A DNA stretch of 64,000 nt from positions 186,001 through 250,000 of the forward strand of contig UQZO01000001.1 in NCBI GenBank assembly GCA_900545545.1, written 5' to 3'. The DNA is from an uncultured Subdoligranulum sp. (GTDB lineage Bacteria > Bacillota > Clostridia > Oscillospirales > Ruminococcaceae). Positions 25,714 through 33,850 of the stretch are shown here, in pieces. The notes below the pieces were generated by a model. It searched no databases and had not been told where the DNA came from. It was given only the letters and a program-made list of their open reading frames with translations. Positions within the stretch are counted from its first letter, which is position 1; each line of letters opens with the position of its first letter. The position numbers and the translations under genes are program-made.

Positions 25714-27918
25714 ATGGGAAACACCGAAGCTACGAAAGAAATCCAAGCAGCCGAAGAAGTCAAAATGCCCATCACCTATGACGACCTGAAAAAACAGATG
25801 GTTGACAGCGGGCGCCCCTATGACTTTGAGATGATCGACCGCGCGTATGCGCTGGCGGAACAGGCCCATGGCGGCCAGCGGCGCCGCAGCGGCGAACCGT
25901 ATATCTGCCACCCGCTTTCGGTGGCGCAGATCCTGGTGGAACTGGGCATGGACAGTGAGAGCATCGCTGCCGCCCTCATGCACGATGTGGCCGAAGACAC
26001 CCCGGTGACGGTGACGGAAATCAAGCAGAAATTCGGCCCCGAGGTATCGCTGCTGGTGGATGGCGTCACCAAGCTGACCCAGATCAAGTTCTCCAACGTG
26101 GAGGACCGCCAGGCGGAAAACCTGCGCAAGATGCTGCTGGCCATGAGCCAGGACGTTCGCGTCATGATCATCAAGCTGTGCGACCGCCTGCACAATATGC
26201 GCACCGGAGATGCCTGGCCGGAGCAGAAACGCCGGGACAAGGCGCTGGAAACGATGGAGGTGTATGCCCCCATCGCCCATCGCCTCGGCATTTCCAATAT
26301 CAAGGAAGAACTGGAAGACCGCAGCCTGCATTATCTGGACCCCATCGGCTACGAAACCATTCGCGAGCTGCTCAACAAGCATGGCGATGAGTTTCTGCAC
26401 ACGGTCTGCCACACCATTGCGCGGCACCTGTCGGAAAACGGCATCCCCAAGGCGACCATCCGTCACCGCGTCAAGAGCATCTACGGCATCTACCGCAAGA
26501 TGTACATGCAGAACAAGGATTTTGAGGAAATCTACGATATCTACGCGGTGCGCATCATTCTGGAAAATGTTCCTGAGTGCTATACGGCGCTGGGCCTGAT
26601 TCACGATATGTATCATCCGCTGCCCAACCGTTTCAAGGACTATATCTCCACGCCCAAACCCAACGGCTACCAGAGTCTGCACACCACCGTTATTGGCAGG
26701 GAAGCCATCCCCTTTGAAGTGCAGATCCGTACCTGGGATATGGACCGCATGGCGGAATACGGCATCGCGGCCCACTGGAAGTACAAGGCCGGCATCACCG
26801 GCAGTTCCAACGATAAGCTGGATGAACGTCTGGCCTGGGTGCGGCAGCTGCTGGAAAGCCAGCGCTCCAGTGCCGATGCCACCGACCTGCTCAGCGATAT
26901 CAAGAGCGATCTTCTGCCCGAGGAAGTGTTTGCCTTTACGCCCCGCGGCGATGTGATCAATCTCCCGGCGGGGGCCACCGTCATCGATTTTGCCTACGCT
27001 ATCCATTCGGCGGTGGGTAACCGTATGATCGGCGCCAAGGTCAACAACCGCATTGTCTCCATCGATCATAAGGTGCAGACCGGCGAGATCATCGAGATTC
27101 TCACCGGCCCCGAAAACCGCGGCCCCAGCCGGGATTGGCTCAACATCGTCAAGACCAGCGAGGCCAAAAACAAGATCCGCAACTGGTTCAAGAAGGAACG
27201 TCGGGAAGAAAACATCGAGGAAGGCCGCAACGCGCTGGAACGGGAACTGCGCCGCAATATGATCGTGCTGGATGACGACCAGCGTGCCATCTTTATGGAA
27301 AACCTGGCCCGGCGCAACCACTGCAATTCGGTGGATGAAATGTACGGCGCCATCGGCTATGGCGGTTTGCAGATCTCCCGTATGCTCTCCAAAATCAAGG
27401 AAGAGTACACAAAACTCAAGGAGACCGAACCCAAGCCCGTTACGGTGGAACTCAAACGTGTGCATTCTTCCGACGGTGTGGTGGTGGAAGGCATCGACAA
27501 CTGTCCCATCAAATTTGCCAAATGCTGTTCGCCGCTGCCCGGTGACGACATCATTGGTTTTGTCACCCGCGGATTTGGTGTTTCCATCCACAAACGGGAT
27601 TGCGCCAACGTGCGGGAGAGTATGCGCCACCCCGAAAATGCTGACCGCTGGGTGCGGGCTTACTGGGCCGACGACGCCAAGGAAAACTACAAGGCTTCGC
27701 TGGAACTTACCTGTATGGACCGTCCCAATCTGGTTTCCGATATCGCCCTGGCGTTGGGCGATATGCGGGTGCCGATCTATTCCCTTATGGCCCGCGCGGC
27801 CGAGCAGGGCCGTGCCAGTATGAGCCTGACGGTGGGCATTACCAATACCGAGCATCTCAACAGCGTTGTGGCGCGTCTGAAAAAAGTCAAAGACGTTATC
27901 AGCGTGACGCGCAGCTGA
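25714..27918 (+). CDS. relA: Bifunctional (p)ppGpp synthetase/hydrolase (RelA/SpoT homologue)
   Basis: Stringent-response enzyme that makes and degrades (p)ppGpp. 734 residues in the full long-RSH order: HD hydrolase with HDVAEDTP (near 90), synthetase domain with GYQSLHTTVIG (near 318), TGS domain (FTPRGDVINLPAGATVIDF, about 407-465), a conserved Cys-rich zinc-finger region (ISKFAKCCSP-like, KFAKCCSPLPGD), and a C-terminal ACT domain (about 660-734). Hydrolase residues are intact, so it should be truly bifunctional. AAAGGGGGAGA precedes the ATG. Followed by dtd, MBL and hemZ genes, the standard Clostridia set. Confidence 0.96.
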   Translation: MGNTEATKEIQAAEEVKMPITYDDLKKQMVDSGRPYDFEMIDRAYALAEQAHGGQRRRSGEPYICHPLSVAQILVELGMDSESIAAALMHDVAEDTPVTVTEIKQKFGPEVSLLVDGVTKLTQIKFSNVEDRQAENLRKMLLAMSQDVRVMIIKLCDRLHNMRTGDAWPEQKRRDKALETMEVYAPIAHRLGISNIKEELEDRSLHYLDPIGYETIRELLNKHGDEFLHTVCHTIARHLSENGIPKATIRHRVKSIYGIYRKMYMQNKDFEEIYDIYAVRIILENVPECYTALGLIHDMYHPLPNRFKDYISTPKPNGYQSLHTTVIGREAIPFEVQIRTWDMDRMAEYGIAAHWKYKAGITGSSNDKLDERLAWVRQLLESQRSSADATDLLSDIKSDLLPEEVFAFTPRGDVINLPAGATVIDFAYAIHSAVGNRMIGAKVNNRIVSIDHKVQTGEIIEILTGPENRGPSRDWLNIVKTSEAKNKIRNWFKKERREENIEEGRNALERELRRNMIVLDDDQRAIFMENLARRNHCNSVDEMYGAIGYGGLQISRMLSKIKEEYTKLKETEPKPVTVELKRVHSSDGVVVEGIDNCPIKFAKCCSPLPGDDIIGFVTRGFGVSIHKRDCANVRESMRHPENADRWVRAYWADDAKENYKASLELTCMDRPNLVSDIALALGDMRVPIYSLMARAAEQGRASMSLTVGITNTEHLNSVVARLKKVKDVISVTRS

Positions 27919-27943
27919 GTCTGAATAAAAGGAGAACGATTGT

Positions 27944-28399
27944 ATGCGAGCAGTCATCCAGCGTGTGACCGAAGCCTCGGTCACGGTGAACGGCGGACCG
28001 GAACGCCGCATTGGTCCCGGTCTGGTCATTCTGCTGGGCGTGCGTGATACCGACGACCCCGCCATTGTGCCGAAACTGGCCGAAAAGTGCGCCCATCTGC
28101 GCATCTTTGAAGATGATGCCGGTAAACTCAACCGCAGTGCGGTGGAGCTGGGATATGAGGCATTGGTGGTTTCCAACTTTACCCTGTACGGGGATACCAC
28201 CAAGGGCAAGCGGCCCAGTTTTATCCATGCGGCCAAAGCAGACCTTGCCGTGCCCTGTTACGAGCAGTTCCTTACCGAAATAGGCAACCAGGGGCTGAAA
28301 GCTGTGCAGCACGGGGAGTTTGGCGCCGACATGAAAATTTGTCTGCTCAACGACGGCCCGGTCACCATTGTGATCGATACCGACGAGTGGAAAAAATAG
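27944..28399 (+). CDS. dtd: D-aminoacyl-tRNA deacylase
   Basis: Removes D-amino acids (and glycine from tRNA-Ala) mischarged onto tRNA. 151 residues, normal length. N-terminal MRAVIQRVTEASV is near-invariant; the two active-site motifs are SNFTLYGD (usually SQFTLYG, so Gln is replaced by Asn) and NDGPVT with the cross-subunit Gly-Pro. A ribosome site AAAGGAG lies before the ATG. Conserved position directly after the RSH gene. Confidence 0.95.
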   Translation: MRAVIQRVTEASVTVNGGPERRIGPGLVILLGVRDTDDPAIVPKLAEKCAHLRIFEDDAGKLNRSAVELGYEALVVSNFTLYGDTTKGKRPSFIHAAKADLAVPCYEQFLTEIGNQGLKAVQHGEFGADMKICLLNDGPVTIVIDTDEWKK

Positions 28400-28408
28400 G
28401 AGGACCGT

Positions 28409-29014
28409 ATGAAGATCCAACACATCCACGGGCTGGCCCCGCTGTATACCAATACCTTTCTGATCATTACCGATGCTGGGCACGGCATCCTGGTGGATGC
28501 TGCCGCAGCGCCGCAGACCTATCTTGACGCACTCAAAACCCAGGGGGCACAGCTTACCCACATTCTGCTCACCCATGGACATTACGATCATGTGGGGGCG
28601 GTGGCGGAACTGCGCAAGGCCACCGGCTGCAAAGTGTATATGGACCCCGTTGATGCGGTGGGTAGCCAGATGCAGCCGCTGACCAAAGAGCTGGTGGATG
28701 AACCCTGGCCTGCCAACGGTGAACTGAAAATTGATGAGCTGACGTTTAAAATCTACCACACCCCCGGCCATACCCCCGGCAGTGTCTGCCTGGTCTGCGG
28801 CAACTGCATGTTCAGCGGTGATACGCTGTTTGCCGGTTCCTGCGGCCGCACCGACCTGCCCGGCGGCAGCATGGTACAGATGCAGCAAAGTCTCTCTCTG
28901 CTGGCTGCGCTGCCGCTGCCGGACGATGTGAATGTGCTGCCCGGTCACGAGGCGTTTTCCACGCTGGGACGGGAGCGCCGTTCCAACCCCTATCTGAACG
29001 GCGCCTGGTTTTAA
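28409..29014 (+). CDS. MBL-fold metallo-hydrolase (glyoxalase II-like)
   Basis: 201 residues forming one complete metallo-beta-lactamase domain. Metal ligands: THGHYDH (HxHxDH, near 55-61), the histidine of HTPGHTPGS, the aspartate of SGDTLFAGSCGRTDL, and PGH near the C-terminus. This pattern matches the small YcbL/GloB-like hydrolases that often cleave thioesters; the physiological substrate is unknown. It begins 9 bp after dtd and is followed by hemZ, an order widely shared in Clostridia. Confidence 0.9.
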   Translation: MKIQHIHGLAPLYTNTFLIITDAGHGILVDAAAAPQTYLDALKTQGAQLTHILLTHGHYDHVGAVAELRKATGCKVYMDPVDAVGSQMQPLTKELVDEPWPANGELKIDELTFKIYHTPGHTPGSVCLVCGNCMFSGDTLFAGSCGRTDLPGGSMVQMQQSLSLLAALPLPDDVNVLPGHEAFSTLGRERRSNPYLNGAWF

Positions 29015-29050
29015 TTGCAAGAAGGATACACAACAAGGAGATTTTGCTCT

Positions 29051-30511
29051 ATGCAGATCGTTTTGCGCGGCACGGCGGCCGGGTATGAAGCGGAGCACAC
29101 CGCCCGCATCTTTTTCCCCGGTGCCGAAAAGGCGACCCAGGTACCCGAAACCGGGGACTTTGTACTGGCCGCCAGCCATGAAAAAACTGATTTTGTGCTG
29201 CTGCGCCGGGGCGATGCGCTTTGCTGGCGCACCGAAGTGCGGGAGCAGGAAGCCGATGCAGAATACGCCCTGTGCAGCCTGCTTTATGGCTTGCTGAAAG
29301 AAAAAACCGGCCAGAATCCCCCCTGGGGCATGATGACCGGTGTGCGCCCGGTGCGTATCATCCATGATCTGCGCGCCATGGGGGCAACCGAAGCCGAGAT
29401 TGAAGAACGATTTCTGGGGCATTTTGCCTGCACGCCGCAAAAGTTCAACCTGGCACGGGACATTGCAAATCTGCAGCGCCCGGTGCTGGAGGGGGCCGAC
29501 CCCATGGATTGCAGCGTCTATGCGGGCATCCCGTTCTGCCCCACGCGGTGCAGCTATTGCAGCTTTGTCTCCCGCACTGTGGGGGATAAGGCCACCCGCG
29601 CCCTGGTCCAGCCCTATGTGGACAAACTGTGCGAGGAACTTACCGCCATCCGTCAGACGGCGGACCGCTGCGGGCTGCGCATCCGCACGTTTTATATCGG
29701 CGGCGGCACCCCTACAAGCCTTTCGGCGGCCCAGCTGGAACAGCTGATGGGCCATATTGCCGCTACCTTTGACCTGGACGCGTTGGACGAATACACGGTG
29801 GAGGCCGGGCGCCCTGACTGTACGGATGTGGAAAAACTGCGCATCATCAAACAATATGGCGCTACGCGCATTTCCATCAACCCGCAGACATTTTCGGATG
29901 AGGTGTTGCACAACATCGGCCGCCGCCACACGGCGCAGGATATCATTGACTGTTTTGCCGCGGCACGGTCGGTGGGGCATGACAACATCAATATGGACCT
30001 GATTGCGGGCCTGCCCGGTGATACGGTGGAAGGGTTCACGCATAGTCTGGAGCAGGCCATTGCACTGGACCCGGAAAATATCACGGTGCACACGCTGACC
30101 CTCAAGCGTGCCTCGGACCTGGTGGTGGAGCATCGCGCCGCCGCCTATGATGACGTGGCCGCCATGCTGGACCGCTGCGAGCGACTGCAGAAGGCCGGAT
30201 ATCGCCCCTATTATCTCTACCGCCAGAAGGGCACCCTGCAAAACCTGGAGAATATCGGCTGGGCCAAGCCGGGCAAAGAGTGCCTGTACAATATTTATAT
30301 TATGGAGGAAGTCCACACCATTCTTTCAGCCGGTGCGGGCGGTTCCACCAAACTGGTCATTCCCGGCAAACGCCACGGAAAGATCGAGCGCATCTTCAAT
30401 TTCAAATATCCCACGGAATACATTGATCGTTTCGCAGAGATACAGGCCCGCAAACAGGGCGTGGAGGATTTCTATGAACGTTTCGCAACGCAAACGCCTG
30501 GTCGACCGTGA
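29051..30511 (+). CDS. hemZ: Coproporphyrinogen dehydrogenase HemZ-type radical SAM protein
   Basis: 487 residues. Radical SAM cluster CPTRCSYC (C163, C167, C170) preceded by YAGIPF, followed by FYIGGGTPTSL and EYTVEAGRPD, as in oxygen-independent coproporphyrinogen III oxidase-like HemZ proteins. An extra ~150-residue N-terminal domain is characteristic of HemZ. The family name implies heme synthesis, but many anaerobes carry hemZ without other heme genes, so the real reaction is uncertain; no other heme genes are in the window. ATG 29051 has AAGGAG 10 nt upstream. Its last 38 bp overlap the following kinase gene. Confidence 0.9.
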   Translation: MQIVLRGTAAGYEAEHTARIFFPGAEKATQVPETGDFVLAASHEKTDFVLLRRGDALCWRTEVREQEADAEYALCSLLYGLLKEKTGQNPPWGMMTGVRPVRIIHDLRAMGATEAEIEERFLGHFACTPQKFNLARDIANLQRPVLEGADPMDCSVYAGIPFCPTRCSYCSFVSRTVGDKATRALVQPYVDKLCEELTAIRQTADRCGLRIRTFYIGGGTPTSLSAAQLEQLMGHIAATFDLDALDEYTVEAGRPDCTDVEKLRIIKQYGATRISINPQTFSDEVLHNIGRRHTAQDIIDCFAAARSVGHDNINMDLIAGLPGDTVEGFTHSLEQAIALDPENITVHTLTLKRASDLVVEHRAAAYDDVAAMLDRCERLQKAGYRPYYLYRQKGTLQNLENIGWAKPGKECLYNIYIMEEVHTILSAGAGGSTKLVIPGKRHGKIERIFNFKYPTEYIDRFAEIQARKQGVEDFYERFATQTPGRP

Positions 30512-31409
30512 ACTGGTCGCGCTGGCTGCGGCCCAACCGCAGCCGTTTGCGGCCCTGTGTGAACAGCAATACCACGACCGCATCGAAACCATTGCCCGGG
30601 AAATCCTTGCCAGCAACCGGCATATCGTCATGCTGACAGGTGCTTCCGCCGCGGGCAAGACTACATCGGCCCATAAGCTGGCCGATGCCATCAGCGCCAA
30701 AGGACGCCCCAGTGTGGTGCTCAGCCTGGATGATTTTTATGTCGGCGCCGGGCGCTACCCCAAAAACCATGACGGCAGTGACGATTACGAAAGCCTGCGA
30801 TCGCTGGATTTGCCGGTGCTGCACCGCTGCCTGGAAGAACTGCATCGGGACGGCATCTGCCAGGCGCCGGTGTTTGATTTCAAGATCCAGCTGCCCAACG
30901 GTGTGCAGACCATTGACTGCCGCGGCGGTGTGGTCATCATCGAGGGACTGCATGCCCTCAACCCGGCTTTGACCGAAACGCTGCCGGATCATGCGGTGTT
31001 CTGCCTGTATGCCGGTTTGCGGGAGGAGTACGCCGCGCAGGACGGCAGCCGCTGCCTGGCTACCCGGGATATCCGCTTGGCGCGCCGCCTGGTGCGGGAC
31101 TACCTGTTCCGCGGGCACGGTGCGTCTTTCACGCTGGGGCTGTGGGGGCATGTCTGCGACGGTGAGGACCGCTATATCAAGCCTTTCAAACCGCGGGCAG
31201 ATCTGCTTCTGGATACCACCCATTCCTACGAAGTGTGCCTGTGGCATAATGTGCTGGACAGCATGCCGCCGGACCCGGCCCTGACTTCGGTCCAGGCGCG
31301 GCAGCTGGAGGCGCTTTGCCGCAAATTTGCGGCATTTCCGGCGCTGGACACCACATTGGTGCCGAAAGACAGCATGCTGCGGGAATTCATCGGCAGCGAA
31401 GCGCCGTAA
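30474..31409 (+). CDS. Uridine kinase/phosphoribulokinase-like P-loop kinase
   Basis: 311 residues. A ~45-residue helical start precedes the Walker A loop LTGASAAGKTTSA (near 56), then SLDDFYVG and the typical PRK/uridine-kinase pattern DYESLRSLDLPVL, FDFKIQ, VVIIEGLHALN. Homologues in Clostridia are annotated as uridine kinase or nucleoside kinase, but the larger ones lack proven substrate. The start lies inside hemZ (overlap 38 bp, different frame) with GGAGG (30463-30467) inside the hemZ coding sequence, so translation is probably coupled. Last gene of the ispDF-led run before the promoter at 31436. Confidence 0.8.
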   Translation: MNVSQRKRLVDRELVALAAAQPQPFAALCEQQYHDRIETIAREILASNRHIVMLTGASAAGKTTSAHKLADAISAKGRPSVVLSLDDFYVGAGRYPKNHDGSDDYESLRSLDLPVLHRCLEELHRDGICQAPVFDFKIQLPNGVQTIDCRGGVVIIEGLHALNPALTETLPDHAVFCLYAGLREEYAAQDGSRCLATRDIRLARRLVRDYLFRGHGASFTLGLWGHVCDGEDRYIKPFKPRADLLLDTTHSYEVCLWHNVLDSMPPDPALTSVQARQLEALCRKFAAFPALDTTLVPKDSMLREFIGSEAP

Positions 31410-31435
31410 ATTCACGGAAAATATACATTTGCGCG

Positions 31436-31464
31436 TTGCAAACACAGCAGGAATCGGCTATAAT
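31436..31464 (+). promoter_or_regulatory. SigA-type promoter of the zinc-ribbon gene
   Basis: TTGCAA (31436-31441), 17-nt spacer, TATAAT (31459-31464). About 55 nt of leader. Confidence 0.85.
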
Positions 31465-31525
31465 AAGCGTGTAAAGAGCGCGGCGGAGCGAGAGCTGCGC
31501 ACGTTTAAAGAAAGAGGTGTTTCCT

Positions 31526-31981
31526 ATGTTTGAACTGGATATCGAGATGCTGAAGGAGCAGGGGCTGCAGCTGGTGGACAACGCCAAAAAGACGGCCCAG
31601 GATCTGGCTGATAAGGGGAAAAACCAGCTGGACCTCATGAATCAGCAGGCGCGTCTGTCCAGAGCACAGCGTCAGTTGGGAGCGCTGGTTTACAGCCTGC
31701 ATAAGGCGGGCGAAGAAAACCAGCCTCTGGTTGATAAATATATCGAGGCTGTGGCCGAAGTGGAAAAGGCTATCGAGGAGATCAAGGCCAACATGAGCCC
31801 CGAAGAGTACATGGCCGCTGAAGAGGAAGTCCAGGCACAGGAAGAAGTGCCCGTCGAAGAGGAAGAGGAGATCGAGGAAGAGCCCGTGCAGCTGCGCGGT
31901 GAGACCAAGATCTGCCCCGTCTGCAAGGCGGAAGTGGACGGCGACGCACTGTTCTGCAACCATTGCGGCGCCCAGCTGTAA
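31526..31981 (+). CDS. Coiled-coil, acidic, zinc-ribbon protein
   Basis: 151 residues in three parts: a basic/amphipathic helical region (1-95) likely to form a coiled coil (DNAKKTAQDLADKGKNQLD; VAEVEKAIEEIKANM), a glutamate-rich linker (about 100-125), and a C-terminal zinc ribbon with two CxxC knuckles (CPVC, CNHC). Similar proteins are widespread in gut Clostridia with no known role. AGAGGTG lies 7-8 nt before ATG 31526; an in-frame GTG at 31517 overlaps that site. It has its own strong promoter and is alone in its transcript, suggesting steady expression. Confidence 0.75.
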   Translation: MFELDIEMLKEQGLQLVDNAKKTAQDLADKGKNQLDLMNQQARLSRAQRQLGALVYSLHKAGEENQPLVDKYIEAVAEVEKAIEEIKANMSPEEYMAAEEEVQAQEEVPVEEEEEIEEEPVQLRGETKICPVCKAEVDGDALFCNHCGAQL

Positions 31982-32033
31982 CTCGTCTCTGCTGGAATAG
32001 AAAAACACTGTATTGCGATAAAAAAATCTGTCT

Positions 32034-32065
32034 GCGGGCGGTGCTGCGGCTGCAGCGCCGCCCGC
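32034..32065 (+). terminator. GC-rich hairpin downstream of the zinc-ribbon gene
   Basis: GCGGGCGG (32034-32041) pairs with CCGCCCGC (32058-32065) and inner GCTGC with GCAGC around a GGCT loop. No T-run follows, and the mazG -35 starts 6 bp later; terminator function is uncertain. Confidence 0.4.
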
Positions 32066-32070
32066 GAGGC

Positions 32071-32098
32071 TTGACAAATTCCGAATTGGGAGTAAAAT
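32071..32098 (+). promoter_or_regulatory. SigA-type promoter of mazG
   Basis: TTGACA (32071-32076), 16-nt spacer, TAAAAT (32093-32098), 30 bp before the mazG ATG. Confidence 0.8.
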
Positions 32099-32128
32099 AT
32101 TGCCTACTGCGCGTCGGCAAAGAGGTCT

Positions 32129-32803
32129 ATGAACGCATATCCTGACAAAGAACTGTATACCGCCGATGATCTGGTGGCCATTATTGCACTGCTGCGGGAC
32201 CCCGAAAAGGGTTGCCCCTGGGATAAGGTCCAGACGCACCAGTCCATCCGGATGAATTTTCTGGAGGAAGCCTACGAGGCGGTGGACGCCATCGATTTGG
32301 AAGATTCCCATCTTCTGTGCGAGGAACTGGGCGACGTGATGATGCAGGTTGCCTTCCACGCCCAGATTGAGCAGGAGGCCGGGCACTTTACCTGGCACCA
32401 GGTCTGCGATGGCGTATGCCGCAAACTTATTGAGCGGCACCCGCATATTTTTGGCGGGGATACAAGCATAAAAGACTGGGATGCGCTCAAGAATAAGGAA
32501 AAGGGACGCCTGACATTGCAGGATGACCTGGCCAGCGTTCCCCAGGCGCTTCCGGCGCTGATGCGTGCGGCCAAGCTGCAAAAACGTGCGGCGCGCTATG
32601 GCGTAGAGGTTACGGCCGATGCCGCCGCAGTGGCACAGAGCGCACAGACTGCGCAGGATACAGCCGATCTCCAGGTTGCCGCACAGGCGGTGGGGCAGAT
32701 GCTGTTTGCCGCCGTGGCCCTGGCCAGAAAGGCCGGCGTTGACCCGGAAGAGGCGCTGCAGCAGTACAATGCCGACTTTTTGGCGGCGCCCGAATCACAC
32801 TGA
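32129..32803 (+). CDS. mazG: Nucleoside triphosphate pyrophosphohydrolase MazG
   Basis: Hydrolyses (deoxy)nucleoside triphosphates to monophosphates and pyrophosphate, a house-cleaning enzyme. 224 residues. The all-alpha MazG metal motif is clear in the first half: LEEAYEAVDAID and, 15-20 residues later, CEELGDVMMQVAFHA (EExxE...ExxD), plus CPWDKVQTHQS at the N-terminus and HPHIFGG. The C-terminal MazG repeat is short and degenerate (AAVALARKAGVDPEEAL). AAGAGGT precedes ATG 32129. mazG upstream of hup and the S4 gene is a conserved Clostridia order. Confidence 0.93.
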   Translation: MNAYPDKELYTADDLVAIIALLRDPEKGCPWDKVQTHQSIRMNFLEEAYEAVDAIDLEDSHLLCEELGDVMMQVAFHAQIEQEAGHFTWHQVCDGVCRKLIERHPHIFGGDTSIKDWDALKNKEKGRLTLQDDLASVPQALPALMRAAKLQKRAARYGVEVTADAAAVAQSAQTAQDTADLQVAAQAVGQMLFAAVALARKAGVDPEEALQQYNADFLAAPESH

Positions 32804-32815
32804 GCTGAGAAGCAG

Positions 32816-32848
32816 GCGGCTGGGTAGTTTGACCCTGCAGCCGCTTTT
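32816..32848 (+). terminator. Terminator between mazG and hup
   Basis: GCGGCTG (32816-32822) pairs with CAGCCGC (32838-32844), inner GGT/ACC pairs, then TTTT. Probably leaky or attenuating, since no clear hup promoter lies after it. Confidence 0.7.
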
Positions 32849-32880
32849 GGCAGATAAATTACTTTGGAGGTACAAACACT

Positions 32881-33153
32881 ATGACGAAAGTTGAACTGAT
32901 CGCCGCTGTTGCGAACGAAGCCAATCTGACCAAGAAGGACGCCGAGCAGGCTGTCAACACCGCCCTGAACGCCATTACCGAGGCTCTGAAGAACGGTGAC
33001 AAGGTTACTCTGGTGGGCTTTGGCACGTTCGAGGTCCGTGAGCGTCCGGCCCGCAAAGGCCGCAACCCCCAGACCGGCGCCGAGATCACCATCGAAGCGT
33101 CCAAGCTGCCCGCTTTCAAGGCCGGCAAGGCTCTGAAGGACGCCGTGCAGTAA
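32881..33153 (+). CDS. hup: HU-type DNA-binding protein
   Basis: Histone-like dimer that bends and compacts DNA. 90 residues, full length; begins MTKVELIAAVANEANLTKKDAE and carries the HU/IHF signature GFGTFEVRERPARKGRNPQTG with the proline at the tip of the DNA-binding arm. GGAGGT lies 10 nt before the ATG. Third gene of the conserved mazG-hup-rqcP order, bounded by intrinsic terminators on both sides. Codon use is strongly biased, as expected for an abundant protein. Confidence 0.97.
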   Translation: MTKVELIAAVANEANLTKKDAEQAVNTALNAITEALKNGDKVTLVGFGTFEVRERPARKGRNPQTGAEITIEASKLPAFKAGKALKDAVQ

Positions 33154-33170
33154 GAATTGTACCTTGCTTG

Positions 33171-33199
33171 CCCCGTCGCCTTTGGCGATGGGGTTTTTT
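33171..33199 (+). terminator. Terminator after hup
   Basis: CCCCGTCGCC (33171-33180) pairs with GGCGATGGGG (33184-33193), three-nt loop, then six T (33194-33199). Confidence 0.92.
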
Positions 33200-33214
33200 C
33201 GTAGGAGGAAAACC

Positions 33215-33472
33215 ATGCGTTTGGATAAATACCTGAAAGTCAGCCGCCTGATCAAGCGGCGTACCCTGGCCAACGAGGTGGCCGATGCGGGCCGTGTATT
33301 GGTCAACGACAAACCGGCCAAGGCCAGCTATGCAGTCAAGGTGGGGGATGTGATCGAGATCACCTTCGGCAACCGCCCTGTCAAGGTGCGGGTGCTGGCG
33401 GTGGAAGAACCCAAAGGAAAAGACGTGGCCCGCGAATTGTTTGAGGTAATTGAACAGCCGTCGCAGTCATAA
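33215..33472 (+). CDS. rqcP: S4-domain RNA-binding protein RqcP (YabO/Hsp15-like)
   Basis: 85-residue stand-alone S4 domain (MRLDKYLKVSRLIKRRTLANEV, GRVLVNDKPAKASYAVKVGD). In Bacillus RqcP binds the stalled 50S-peptidyl-tRNA complex and works with RqcH to add poly-alanine tails in ribosome quality control. TAGGAGGAA precedes ATG 33215, which excludes a longer frame beginning at 33164 in the hup terminator. The downstream yabP-yabQ-divIC genes are the same as in Bacillus (yabO-yabP-yabQ-divIC), which supports the orthology. Confidence 0.93.
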   Translation: MRLDKYLKVSRLIKRRTLANEVADAGRVLVNDKPAKASYAVKVGDVIEITFGNRPVKVRVLAVEEPKGKDVARELFEVIEQPSQS

Positions 33473-33495
33473 TTTTCCTTCCTGCCGCATATCGT
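33467..33495 (+). promoter_or_regulatory. Candidate SigE-type (mother-cell) promoter of yabP-yabQ
   Basis: TCATAAT (33467-33473), 14-nt spacer, CATATCGT (33488-33495) resembles the SigE pattern (ATATT-like -35, CATAnnnT -10). It ends about 40 bp before the yabP start and overlaps the rqcP stop codon. In Bacillus yabP and yabQ are SigE-dependent. Confidence 0.45.
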
Positions 33496-33534
33496 ATGAG
33501 TGTACACCGAATTGCGGAGGAGGGGACAACCGCT

Positions 33535-33849
33535 ATGCCGGAAACCAGAACCGAACCGGTACGAACCAAAACCAACGCTGTGGAGGCCCAGCCGCGCAGC
33601 CACAGCCTGGCCCTGAAAGACCGCCGTCATCTGGCGGTGACCGGTGTGATCCGGGTCATCAGCTGCGATGAAACGGCAGCGGTGCTGGAAACGCCGCTGG
33701 GCAACCTGACCATTGGCGGGCAGGAACTTTCTGTCAGCGAATTGTCGGTGCAAAGCGGTCAGGTGCAGCTTTCCGGCAAGATCGAGTACATGCAGTATGC
33801 AGAGAACAAGCAATCCGGCGGCAGCCTGCTGAACCGCCTGTTCCGCTGA
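33535..33849 (+). CDS. yabP: Sporulation protein YabP
   Basis: 104 residues. After a disordered start, the YabP/YqfC-family beta domain is clear: RSHSLALKDRRHLAVTGV, CDETAAVLETPLGNLTIGG, LSVSELSVQSGQVQLSG, IEYMQY. YabP is a mother-cell protein required with YabQ for spore cortex/coat assembly in Bacillus. GGAGGAGGGG (33514-33523) lies 11 nt before ATG 33535; the ATG at 33496 has no ribosome site. Followed one base later by yabQ. Its retention suggests sporulation ancestry. Confidence 0.9.
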   Translation: MPETRTEPVRTKTNAVEAQPRSHSLALKDRRHLAVTGVIRVISCDETAAVLETPLGNLTIGGQELSVSELSVQSGQVQLSGKIEYMQYAENKQSGGSLLNRLFR

Positions 33850-33850
33850 G

